DNA of 64,000 bases from Daedaleopsis sinensis (lineage: Eukaryota > Basidiomycota > Agaricomycetes > Polyporales > Polyporaceae), in contig CM066306.1 in assembly GCA_033807695.1 (NCBI GenBank), forward strand, positions 2,232,001 through 2,296,000, in the 5' to 3' direction. A model generated the notes under the pieces. It did no database searches and was not told the origin of the DNA. It saw only the letters and a list, made by a program, of their open reading frames with translations. Shown piece after piece: positions 10,662-19,460 of the stretch. Positions within the stretch are counted from its first letter, which is position 1, and every line of letters begins with the position of its first letter. A program made the translations under genes and the position numbers.

Positions 10662-10919
10662 TGTGAAAGGCTAATCCGTATGTCAGTGAGTCTCACTCGT
10701 GTGGTGGTAGAACGAGTGTTATTAACCTAATCGGTATGTCAGTGAGTCTACAGACATACATTAGCTAGGATACTGTGGGATAGGATACGGGATATGAGCT
10801 CACCTCACTCATGTGGTGGTAGAACGAGTGAGGGTTGAGATTGTGACTATGTAGAGTAAATACCCGTGCGGGTGATACCGACGAGGGGAGCATTGACGCT
10901 GGAACAGTGGCGCTCAATA
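10662..10919 (-). repeat. LTR3: 3' LTR of Copia element 2 (minus strand)
   Basis: Read on the minus strand it starts TATTGAG (probably a decayed TGTTGAG) after the purine tract GAGGAGGAG (10928-10920) and ends CCTTTCACA at 10662, exactly where R1 homology stops. It contains the inverted repeat CCTCACTC / GAGTGAGG. The right arm abuts the donor GTGAGC (10803) of a 56-nt intron-like segment, and a processed copy of the leader lies downstream (separate entry). The LTR is about 258 bp. Confidence 0.75.
10671..10830 (-). other. Intron-bearing LTR leader followed by its processed copy (LTR3)
   Basis: On the minus strand, copy 1 is a 27-nt block (10830-10804), a 56-nt intron-like segment (10803-10748: GTGAGC donor, CTAAT branch-like motif, CTGTAG acceptor) and a 21-nt block (10747-10727). 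After the 8-nt spacer GTTAATAA comes copy 2: the same 27-nt block (10718-10692) fused directly to the 21-nt block (10691-10671). The exon-like parts match at 46 of 48 positions. The sequence is unrelated to those of LTR1 and LTR2 although the plan is identical. Confidence 0.8.
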
Positions 10920-11028
10920 CTCCTCCTCGACCAGAAGACGGTAGAGGTAAGTATGGGTGAACATAGAGAGGAAAGGGAAGGAAAAGAAGAATAGCACAAT
11001 GTATGGATACTCCTCCTCGCATGAAGAA

Positions 11029-13181
11029 CTAACATAAGCCAAGGAAACCGCGAAGGCGGGTGAACACGGGAGATGCGAGAGGTTTTGTAAAAATGTCCGC
11101 GAGGTTGTTGGAGCTGGGAATGTAATGAACGGACATAAACTGCTCAGCAGTATGATGGCGGAGGATGTGATGTTTGATCTCGATGTGTTTTGTGCGGGCG
11201 TGGAAGGACTGGTCGCCGGAGAGGACAATGGCACTGTTATTGTCGACGAACAGCGGGGAGGCGGTAGGTTGAGGGTAGCTGAGTGCGTCGAGCAGTTGGC
11301 GGAGCCACACACACTCCTTGGAAGTGTCAGCGGTGGCAATGTATTCGGCTTCCGTGGATGAGTCGGAAACGGAGTGCTGTTTACGAGCAGCCCAGGAGAT
11401 GACCCCAGATCCGAGTGAGAAGCAGTAACCGCCGACAGACTTTCGGGAATCAGGGCAGCATGCCCAATCGGAGTCGGAGAAGCCCAGTAGATTCGCGACA
11501 CGAGATCCACCCAGTGTGAGTTCGAGGTCGCGGGTGCCTTTCAAGTAATGAACAACATGTTTCGCGGCCTCCCAATGGTCGGCCGTGAAGCAGTCCAAGA
11601 ATTGGGCGAGCTGCTGCATCGCAAAGGAGATGTCGGGTCGAGTCGCGACAGCGATGTAGTTCAGGCTGCCGACAAGAGACCGGTAGGGCAGGTGAGATAC
11701 AGCGGGGTGCTCAGTGTCGGCGTGTTCGCGGGACAGCTTAACGGCGGGGTCCATGGGGGTTGACACGGGCGTAGCGGAACCGAGGTGAAATTCGGCGACA
11801 ATCTTGTCGATCAGCGCGGGTTGGGAGAGGGACACAGTGCGGAGAGCGCGGTCGCGATGGATAGAAATCCCGACGCAGAAACAGGCCTCGCCGAGGTCGG
11901 ATATTTCCCATGCCGAGCGAAGGTCGGATTTGAAGTGGACCGCGGCGAGCGGGGAACTGATGCCAGCGAGGAAGTTGTCGACGTAAGCACCAGTGATGAC
12001 GCCTCCCTCGGGAGTGACACGGACGTAGATGCTGAGTTCGCACTCCACACACACAAACCCGACAGATTTCAGGTGGGCGTCCATGGTGCGGTTCCAGACT
12101 TGTCTGCTGTTGGGTAGACCATAGAGCTTTTACCAGCTTCCAGACCCAAGACTCCTTCCCACGCTCCTCGAAGCCGGGGGGCTGCTCCATGTAGCACTCT
12201 TGGCCATCACCGAGTAGGCCGTAGAGGTAAGCAGTTTTAATGTTGACCTGATGTAGTTCCCAGCCGAGTGCCGCGGTGATGTGACAAATAACACGGAAGG
12301 ACTCCATGCGCATAGTGGGAGAGGAAGTTTTCGTGTAGTCCTGTCCGAAAACGGCTTCATTGCCTCGCGCGACCCATCGAACTTTGAAACGCGCGGGTTC
12401 TCTGAGCTTGTTGTGTTTGAGTCGGAAGACGGGACGTCCGCACAGGATTTTTTGGTTGGCGGGGACAGCTGAGCAAGGGACGAGTTCGTAGACGCCAAAT
12501 TCTCGAATGGATTTGAATTCGTCTTCCAGAGCGGCGCGCCATTGGTCGGCGAATGGACTGTCGAAAGCTTCCCTAAGGGAGCTGGGGTCACCTTTGTAGG
12601 GATGCGGCCAGGGCTAGATCAGAGTTGGACCAGAGGGCATCGGCAGCCGCAGACCAAATGCCGTGACGAGCGACGTGTTCAGCGCACACACGCTCTCCAG
12701 CAACAGCGGACTCTTGGACCATCTCACGCAACCGATCAATGTGTGGCACGCCAGTGGCGGCCGCACATTTTTCTGTGGGTTGGCAAACGCGAGCAGGGTG
12801 GAGAGAACGCGGGGCAGGAGGGACGGCCAGAACGGGAGGCGGGGTGACGACGTGCACAGGGTCGGCAGGGGGGGCCGCAGCGACAGCGGTTGGCAAGGGC
12901 ACGGGCGCGGGTATGACAGAGGGAACAGGTGACACTGGACGGGGAGGGACATCGTCGTGAAGGGGAGAAGGGGGTGGGGGGGAAGGGTGGGGAAGGGGGA
13001 GCAACGGGAGGTGGAGGGTCGTAATGTAAAGGATCTTCGTGAGACTCAATAAACTGGACATGGAAAGAGGAAATGACGCGATGGGTAGCACGGTGGTATA
13101 GACGGTAAGTCTTCAAATCAGGCCCGTACCCAATAAGAACACATTCGAACGAACGTGGGCATGAAGAATTGCATGATATAT
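11029..13181 (-). pseudogene. Copia element 2: 5'-truncated pol with frameshift and mutated active sites
   Basis: A minus-strand Copia whose 5' half is missing. Near 13180 it enters in the SH3-like linker after integrase (SFECVLIGYGPDLKTYRLYH), passes a Pro-rich stretch, then RT (about 12610-11700) and RNase H (about 11500-11040, KHIEIKHHILR, IPSSNNLADIFTKPL). A frameshift near 12130 separates HQVNIKTAYLYG and YMEQPPGFEERG from the following RT segment. Two catalytic Asp residues are Asn: VNIKTAYL in place of VDIKTAYL, and GAYVDNFL in place of YVDD. Upstream, at the truncation, is a small tandem repeat of CTTTAAGACA (about 13199-13233). The element is dead. Confidence 0.9.
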
Positions 13182-13970
13182 GGCCCATACACAGATTAAG
13201 ACTTAAAGACACTTTAAGACACTTTAAGACACCTGCCACAGACACAGTTTGCGGCAATATAATTGTATATGTACACAGTCTATGCACGAGTGATGATTAT
13301 AGGTAATTAAGCAGCAGATGTAGCTACTAGAGTGTTGAACTTGTGGTTAGTTGTACAGATAGAAGCGTGTTAGACGCTGCAAGTAGGTATAATGTCAACG
13401 GGAATCAGTTATTGGTCATTCAAAAGTGGTATCCGGTCCTGTGCTAAGTCAACAAAGTAACTAACAAACTATTGAAATCTTGTCCTGCGGCAGAAGGTAA
13501 TCCGGTCCGGCCATTTAGCGCCTTCGGTCCACCGTGAATCAATCATCGGTCCCGACCTTCGACAGAGAGGTAACGGGAGAGCATACGGACCTCAAATCAG
13601 TGTCAGCAGATAGGTAATGAATTCTCAAATACTAGAAAAATGCTCGCTCATCCACTAGGTGTTTCGAAGAAGTCCTACATTCCTCCGATATGACCGAACA
13701 GACAAGCGCTTCATGCTGTTAAGTCGAGGAGGCGCCCGGTGACTGCTAGCGCGCGATATACTTACCCCAAATAAGGTAAGGCGCCCGTGGAACGGGTGTA
13801 TACGAGAAGATGGTCTAGAAGGGGACAGGGATGTAAAAGAGTAGATATAGTATTTTTCCTGGCATGAGGAGGACACAAGAAAGCGATTGAGATTGTCAAA
13901 AGGGGCGAGGAGGATGGAGGGAGGGAGATCTAGCTTGGGCTGGACCGATGCTCGATCCCAAGGCGAAGAG
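13182..13970. other. No intact gene; possible 3' UTR of a plus-strand Copia
   Basis: No coding similarity was recognised. The purine-rich CATGAGGAGGAC at about 13863 resembles the first purine tract found after the stop codon of the two minus-strand Copia copies, and GGCGAAGAG at 13962-13970 resembles a polypurine tract directly before LTR2. The stretch may therefore be the decayed 3' end of the element that owned LTR2. Confidence 0.3.
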
Positions 13971-14228
13971 TGTCAGTGGCCGGGACCAATGCTTGATTTC
14001 CGTTGACATTATACCATTTTGCTTAGACGCTATGGACACAGCCTCATACGATACTTCTCTCGGTTATCTCGGTTACCTTTTATCTCTCGTTCATTGTTCC
14101 CTATATAGCAACTATTGTACTTTCATTGCTTCTCTCCTTCATTTGTTGTTTTACGTCGCTGCAGATCACTTCTCCGTGGTCAGATGATCACTCCTTTATT
14201 CCTTCTTTAGATATCTCTTTGTCTCTAC

Positions 14229-14299
14229 TGAGTCAGCTACGCACAGCACGACTCAGCTCACTCCGTTCCTCATGAGTCAGCCTCGTACTGCCTGACTCA
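14229..14299 (+). promoter_or_regulatory. Cluster of Gcn4/AP-1-like sites in LTR2 U3
   Basis: Three exact TGA(G/C)TCA heptamers (14229-14235, 14273-14279, 14293-14299) and one near match, CGACTCA (14249-14255), lie within 71 bp, about 50-120 bp upstream of the TATA box. This is the consensus bound by Gcn4/CPC1-type bZIP factors. Binding is inferred from the motif only. Confidence 0.55.
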
Positions 14300-14384
14300 T
14301 CTCGTCACATGTCTCTCCTCTAGTCGCTTACTCATGCTGCTCCTATACGGTATATAAGGAGGGACTCTCTGGCTCGGACTCCTC

Positions 14385-14549
14385 AGTCTTTTGCTCACTG
14401 ACTGAGGAGTAAGTACACTCACCTACATATGCTCTCTTATGCTTTACTTACAAGTATCTACAGTGCCCTTCCGTGTGTCTCTAGGTACTTGCTCATCTAT
14501 GCTATAGTCTTTGCTCACTGACTGAGGACGCCCTTCCGTGTGTCTCTAG
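14385..14549 (+). other. Intron-bearing LTR leader followed by its processed copy (LTR2)
   Basis: Copy 1 is a 24-nt block (14385-14408), a 55-nt intron-like segment (14409-14463: GTAAGT donor, CTTAC branch-like motif, CTACAG acceptor) and a 21-nt block (14464-14484). After a spacer starting GTACTT, copy 2 has the first block (14506-14528, one T shorter) joined directly to the 21-nt block (14529-14549, one mismatch). The spacer and copy 2 could be removed as a second intron (GTACTT to CTCTAG). Confidence 0.8.
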
Positions 14550-14573
14550 TCATTGCGTCTCTTTGCCTTCACA

Positions 14574-14887
14574 GGTTCAGACTTCATCATAGAGCCACAT
14601 AGCAGTATGCACATTCATGCAGAAATAGAGGTTCTATAAGGTAATCAGATTGCATGAAGGGCAGGAGGAGAGGGTAGTGATACTGGATGATTCTGTGGAT
14701 CAATTGCCATGATATCTATACCGTTAGAAAGGTACATGCTGTGGCTTTCCAGCAATGTATATAATAACAGTGTGCATCGGGAACTGCACATTCTATGCAG
14801 GATGAAACACCTCTGTGGCTGAAGTATTAGTTCCCTCCTCTATATAGCTCTTGATATTTTATGGCCAGGAATCATGGGCACCCTGCA
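14574..14887. other. No gene recognised
   Basis: The first bases after LTR2 (GGTTCAGACTTC) could be a decayed primer-binding region, which would make LTR2 a 5' LTR instead. Otherwise nothing was recognised. Confidence 0.35.
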
Positions 14888-15335
14888 TCACGTACATAGG
14901 TAGAGTGTATTACAAAAAAACTCGAAAGAATTCCAACCATAATTGATGGAGATATACTGACCCCTCCTCCTCATGGGGCAGGGACAGTATATCTCCCCAA
15001 CTACTGAATGAAATTCTATGATCATGGGCTTGTTGGAGAGTGCTCTTGTACTGTATTCTAGGACAATTGAACACCCATATGTCCACATAGAACTAAGTAG
15101 GCTATACCCCATTGAAAACCTGCATTTATGCTTATCAGGCTGCAATTTATAGCATGTATGTAGCTATAGTATACCCCCTCTATGGTGTGCTTTAATGGCC
15201 CTTGTAATACCTCTCTAATGCACCTACAACCATCCGAATCCATCCGGAATTGAGGGAGCAATAGTAGAACCAATCCCCCACCTATTGTAGCCCCCAGCAA
15301 ATTACCTAATCAGGTGCAGGGGCCTAGGCTTGTTT
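14888..15335 (-). repeat. Repeat R1, uninterrupted minus-strand copy
   Basis: Inverted paralogue of 7424-7451 plus 10285-10661. It spans the site where the other copy carries the Tc1/mariner-like element and so serves as an empty-site reference. It has a short frame open in both copies, but no recognisable protein domain. R1 is probably itself a fragment of a larger repeat. Confidence 0.8.
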
Positions 15336-15362
15336 TACTTGAGAGGGTGAGTAAGGGACCCC
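15335..15362 (+). repeat. 28-bp sequence repeated in inverted orientation at 27202-27229
   Basis: It begins TTACTTGAGAGGGTGAG and ends AAGGGACCCC. The reverse complement occurs at 27202-27229 with one mismatch. It could be the terminal repeat of a DNA transposon present as two separate decayed ends. Confidence 0.55.
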
Positions 15363-16523
15363 GCCGTGAGAATGTCGGAGTGCCAATCCGACGCAGTGAG
15401 TGCCTATATGGAATCACCGCCACCGTGCACCCATCAGTAGATCCCCATTTGCCTTATTGGCATTATCACTATTAAATCTGGGCAGTAATTGGATCAATAG
15501 CAATAATCAGAATAATTGTGTAAGTGTAAACATTATCTTGTGACTGCAGTACAAAATCAACTTACACATTTGCCCTGGTGTCAGAAAGTGTTTTCTATGC
15601 TGCTCTTATGTTCACACTAGTACAGACTGGCCTGTATGTCGCAGGGAAGTAGGGCTTGCCTTGGGCGCTTGAATTGATGCTCATTTTGTTTGCTAAGTCC
15701 ACAGTCCACTGTTTGCTGCTATTTGCTACAGGCGGCTACTCATGAGCAAGACACATTGCAGTGTGTCGTCTTGCTGGACTTGTCTTCTACTTACACTTGC
15801 TGATGGTTTGACCTCTTGCTCTCTCCACTAGCTTCTCAGAGTCTACCGCAATGATGTCACAGCACCAGATTTCAAAGGTAAGTCTGTCCAATTGCGTGAC
15901 AGAGCTGGATGGCAGTTGGCCAGCTCAGATGACGGTCCTAACAGCTAGTTAGGCTACCGTGGGTCCGTGACAGGCAAGACTGCTGGCACACCCTCGACAC
16001 TTGTGAGTCTTCTCCTTCAAGTCTATGTCTAGAGACTAGCGCACACCCAGCCTGCCCCAAACCCACTTTTTCAAGTACAGTCCAGTGAGCAGGCCTTGAG
16101 CTTTGGAGCGTGAAGACAGCCATTGACAACACCTCCGGCTGTTTTCAGCATACTTTGAGCCTACCTCGGATTGGCTTCTTCAAGGATGACCCCCCCAACG
16201 GTGCCCGCACTCTGTGAGCTGCATATTACTACCTCCCCTCCCTGCGCGAATCCGACAAGCCCACCGCCTCCAGCTCACCCCGAGCCTGCTCCGAGTCCAC
16301 TTCATGTGCAACCTCGTGTTACCGGGATCAGCTCCTCGTGCACTCGAGCTTCATCCCACACAATGACCACCCCCTGGGGCGGCACTGCGCAGAGGTTGGG
16401 GTATATACCCTACTATTGAGCTCCATCTCGTGTGACAACCACCTGGGGCGGTGCAGTGCTGTATACCTTGTAGATAGATTACCTGTGTAGTATATATGAA
16501 TCAATCAGTTTATGCAATGTATC
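15363..16523. other. No gene recognised; two imperfect tandem blocks near 16350-16480
   Basis: No open frame with recognisable similarity. Two related blocks (GAGCTTCATCCC...CTGGGGCGGCACTGC and GAGCTCCATCTC...CTGGGGCGGTGCAGTGC) lie about 75 bp apart with a TATATA in between. They lack the clean processed/unprocessed relation seen in the Copia LTRs. The stretch ends at the target-site duplication of the gypsy element. Confidence 0.4.
16519..16523 (+). repeat. Target-site duplication (left) of the gypsy element
   Basis: GTATC here and at 26797-26801 directly flank the two LTRs. Confidence 0.9.
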
Positions 16524-16769
16524 TGTAAAAGCACAATGTCTACTCCTCGCCCTAGTCGTGACTCGTCCAAGCCTGTATATTCAGGAGACGTGTACAACGG
16601 GGGGTGAAGAGAGAGTTGTCCTCTCTCTTCCCTGACACGCGGATACACTACATGATAACTGTACAGTACTTCAGCCACAGTGATGATATAAGCGGTAGTC
16701 CATGGTTCGAGACGCCAGCACAGCCACTAGGCGTTAATACCGGGGTATTAACGCCTCGCGGCCTTTACA
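16524..16769 (-). repeat. 3' LTR of the gypsy element
   Basis: 246 bp, identical to the other LTR. It contains a perfect 12-bp inverted repeat with 2-nt loop (GGCGTTAATACC / GGTATTAACGCC, 16730-16755), close to the U3 end when read in element orientation. Confidence 0.95.
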
Positions 16770-16782
16770 TCCTCCCCCTCTC
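16770..16782 (-). other. Polypurine tract of the gypsy element
   Basis: GAGAGGGGGAGGA on the minus strand, directly before the 3' LTR (TGTAAAGGCC). Confidence 0.85.
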
Positions 16783-16887
16783 GACCGAGCAGCGGTCGGA
16801 ACATGTACGTAAACCAAGAGCAATATAATGAATGGATCGCGCAGGATGCGCGTGCGAAGGAAGGTGGTAACGAACGTAACTGGGGAA

Positions 16888-19290
16888 CTAGTCCGTGGAG
16901 GGAGCGGGAGCGGAAGTGGGAGCGGCAGCGGTGGACGGTGCGATGGCGGCAGCGGGTGCGGACGACGAGGGTGCGGCGGCGGAAGCGGCGGTGCGAGCGG
17001 CGGATGAGGATGAGGAAGGGGTAGTGGGCGGCGGCGCGATTCGCGCGGGCGCTTCTCCCATTATGATGTCCTCAGCCGGCGGGGTGGTGTAGTCGCGTTC
17101 CGCGCGGGCGAATGCATGCTCGCGCAGTGGTATGCGAGACGCGTACGACTCGTGGCAGATGTCGAGGGTGTCGCGGGGCACGGAGGGGAAGCGGGTAGTG
17201 CCGATAGGGAGGTCCTCGAGACGGCAACGGGTCTGGCGCGCGTAGGAGTGGAGGGCCGCGGTGAGCTCGCCGAGCAAGGGTGCCGAATGCGCAGCTATCC
17301 AAGCCGCGACGTGGTGGTAGCAGAGGCCTCGGCAGTCGTAGGGGTAGGGCGCCGGGGTCATCTCCACTAGCAGCATGTCGTACTGCCCTTGCTGTACGAT
17401 CCACTCGTACACGCCGTCGATGGAGAGGAGCTCGATAGCGCCGCGGAAGAAGGAGGACTCCTCGTACCGCTCGACGACACCGGGCGGCACGAATGGCAGG
17501 ATCGTGGAGAGAAACGTCTCAGCCACGACGTCGGTGGCCTGCGGCATCGCGAGGACCGTCGGGGGAGCCGGAACGAGGTTCTCGCGCGTGCGCATCCCAA
17601 GCGGCCATTCCGCGGTTGGCTTTGCCGCGAAGTGACGGATCACCTCGCCGGTGGACCCAAGGCTCGAGATGAACCGGTCACGGCCCGATCTCGAGCGCGT
17701 GAGCCACTGCTGGGCGGTATCGGTCTCGTAAGGGATGACACGGAGCGCGGGGATCTGCGGCTCGGCAGGGGCGACGGGAGCAGGAAGGGATGATGATGAT
17801 GAGGATGGTCCGGGAACAGGAGGGACATTTTCGAGTGCCTGCGCTTTGAAAGGTGCGATGTACTTCTGGTCGTGCGGGTACGCCGAAATGAGGTAGCGAA
17901 GCCCCTCATTTCGGCGCGCAGTTGGCTCGTGCGCGACGTGCGTCAAGCGCGTATAAAAGCGCATGGCCTCGACGTTCTTCTCGTTGATGGCGAGGCAGCG
18001 AAGGTTGTGCGCTTGGTGGAGCATCACAATCTTCACACCCTCCCAAGGACCGCACGGCAGCTGCCCAAATTTGGGGGGGTTGGGAGGAGGAGTGCTCTTC
18101 AGTCGGCGAGCCGATCGACGAACATGCTTGTCCTCCTCTTCCTCGCCCTCCGTCGTGCACTCGTTCTCTGCCCACTCCGGGATCTCGAATGGGACTGGCC
18201 CATGCTCGTTCGCGGAGGGAGTGGTGTCGAGCACTTTGTCGATCTGCTCGCCCACGTTCGAGCCGCGCCACCATATATACCACTTGGACCAGGGCTGGCC
18301 CTCGACTGAAGGGTCAGGCCCTGGGCCAACAGCGTGCGACGAGATGAGCGCGTTGGGAATACGCTGGCCCAAATCGTCGCGCTGGAGCTGCGCGTTGTCG
18401 ATCGCGGGCGCGGGCACGACTGCCATAGCGTTCCCATCCTCGTTGGCGCGCTTTAATGGGATGATCCCGGATGACGATTCGGCCGGGGCGTTCTCGGCGA
18501 TCGTCATCGGGGTGTCCTGGTCCGCCAGCTGGACGATCGGGACAGTTGTCTCGACCGTCTGGTTGGGCGGAGCAGCGGGCCCGAGGTTCTGGGTTGCGGA
18601 GGAGGGGCCGGTGGAAGTTGACGACGAGGGGCCGGCCGGCTGGGCGGTGGCGGGCGCCACGAACTGACGCTGCGGCCATCCCGAGTCGGACCTCCTTGGC
18701 GGTGCGTGCGACGACGCGCGAAGGTCGCGATTGCGGGGCGGCGGGCCGACGAGTTGCAACTGACGTTGCTGCAAGTCGGCCTCACGCCTCGCGACCTCAG
18801 CCTCGCGCTCGCGCAACGAGTGTTCTCGTTGCCGCGTCTCACGAAGCTCGGCCTCGACCTCGTCGTTCCGTTTTGCAAGATCGTTGATGCGCGCCTGCAG
18901 CGCCTCGACGGTCTTGCATGACGCATTGTATGCAATGCGCCATGGGTCCTCCGGGGTGGCGGCTGCAGTCATCATTTGGGGGACTGGGTACCCCGGGGCG
19001 CCGATGTACATGGGCTGTTGCCTGTACATCGGCCCCGGGTAGTATTGCGGGATCGGGGGGAGTTGTTGTTGAGGTGCCGGGGGGGCATGGACGGTCGGCG
19101 GAAGCGGGGGGGCTTCCGCCACCGATCCTCCCCCTCTGGACACGCTACTCGGGTCCTGTGGCGGCGGCGGTCCCCAGCCACCATGAGAGGACGGCTCACC
19201 CCACGTATTGGTGGGCGCAGCGCCCCACGAGTCTCCGGCGGTGGATCTTGTTGTCGGCGAGCCGGCGGTTGGGGTGTTGTGGGAGTTCAT
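16888..19290 (-). CDS. Gypsy ORF3: large protein of unknown function in the env position
   Basis: An 800-codon frame starting at ATG 19290, 171 bp downstream of the pol stop, in the same orientation and ending 118 bp before the 3' LTR. Regions in order: Pro/Gly/Gln-rich N-terminus (about 1-110), a charged heptad-like segment about 130-185 (ALQARINDLAKRNDEVEAEL, REREAEVARREADLQQRQL) that should form a coiled coil, a low-complexity linker, a basic patch after an acidic run (EGEEEEDK then RRSARRLK, about 370-385), and a folded-looking part (EGVKIVMLHQAHNLRCLAIN, RFYTRLTHVAHE) up to an Ala/Ser/Pro-rich end. I see no signal peptide, transmembrane segment or furin-like site, so it is not an envelope protein. 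Function unknown. Its intact frame in a young element suggests it is used. Confidence 0.85.
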   Translation of the reverse strand: MNSHNTPTAGSPTTRSTAGDSWGAAPTNTWGEPSSHGGWGPPPPQDPSSVSRGGGSVAEAPPLPPTVHAPPAPQQQLPPIPQYYPGPMYRQQPMYIGAPGYPVPQMMTAAATPEDPWRIAYNASCKTVEALQARINDLAKRNDEVEAELRETRQREHSLREREAEVARREADLQQRQLQLVGPPPRNRDLRASSHAPPRRSDSGWPQRQFVAPATAQPAGPSSSTSTGPSSATQNLGPAAPPNQTVETTVPIVQLADQDTPMTIAENAPAESSSGIIPLKRANEDGNAMAVVPAPAIDNAQLQRDDLGQRIPNALISSHAVGPGPDPSVEGQPWSKWYIWWRGSNVGEQIDKVLDTTPSANEHGPVPFEIPEWAENECTTEGEEEEDKHVRRSARRLKSTPPPNPPKFGQLPCGPWEGVKIVMLHQAHNLRCLAINEKNVEAMRFYTRLTHVAHEPTARRNEGLRYLISAYPHDQKYIAPFKAQALENVPPVPGPSSSSSSLPAPVAPAEPQIPALRVIPYETDTAQQWLTRSRSGRDRFISSLGSTGEVIRHFAAKPTAEWPLGMRTRENLVPAPPTVLAMPQATDVVAETFLSTILPFVPPGVVERYEESSFFRGAIELLSIDGVYEWIVQQGQYDMLLVEMTPAPYPYDCRGLCYHHVAAWIAAHSAPLLGELTAALHSYARQTRCRLEDLPIGTTRFPSVPRDTLDICHESYASRIPLREHAFARAERDYTTPPAEDIIMGEAPARIAPPPTTPSSSSSAARTAASAAAPSSSAPAAAIAPSTAAAPTSAPAPSTD

Positions 19291-19460
19291 CGGGTCGGTG
19301 GGTGGGAGTAGGCGATAGTCGAGAAGAAGAGATGCAGGAAAATGATTCGAAGTCCGCCAGCGTCCTGAGCTGGCGCTATCCCACGCATGTGGAATTGGGG
19401 CGGAGCCTCAATTCCAGTCACGTGGCCGCGACGCGTCATTACACGCGCGCGGCCTGATTG

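Larger units (their letters stand above)
13971..14573 (+). repeat. LTR2: Copia LTR (plus strand)
   Basis: Proposed limits are TGTCAGTGG (13971) to CCTTCACA (14573); the left end is uncertain. A strong TATA box (TATATAAGG, 14351-14359) is followed about 25 nt later by a 10-bp inverted repeat, ACTCCTCAGT (14378-14387) / ACTGAGGAGT (14401-14410). Its right arm overlaps the donor GTAAGT of a 55-nt intron-like segment (14409-14463). A processed copy of the leader follows. The upstream U3 region has a cluster of bZIP-type sites (separate entry). Confidence 0.65.

Noticed and set aside
15740..15780. Inverted repeat GCAAGAC...GTCTTGC as a regulatory hairpin
   Set aside because: The pairing is broken by an extra CGT and there is no gene nearby to regulate.
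16350..16480. Imperfect tandem blocks as another intron/processed LTR leader
   Set aside because: The blocks differ at many positions, the TATA lies between the copies instead of before them, and no GT..AG segment distinguishes one copy from the other.
16619..16828. Short ORF starting MKRELSSLFPDTRIHYM present at both gypsy LTRs
   Set aside because: It lies inside the LTRs on the strand opposite to the element; duplication follows from LTR identity and no protein family is apparent.
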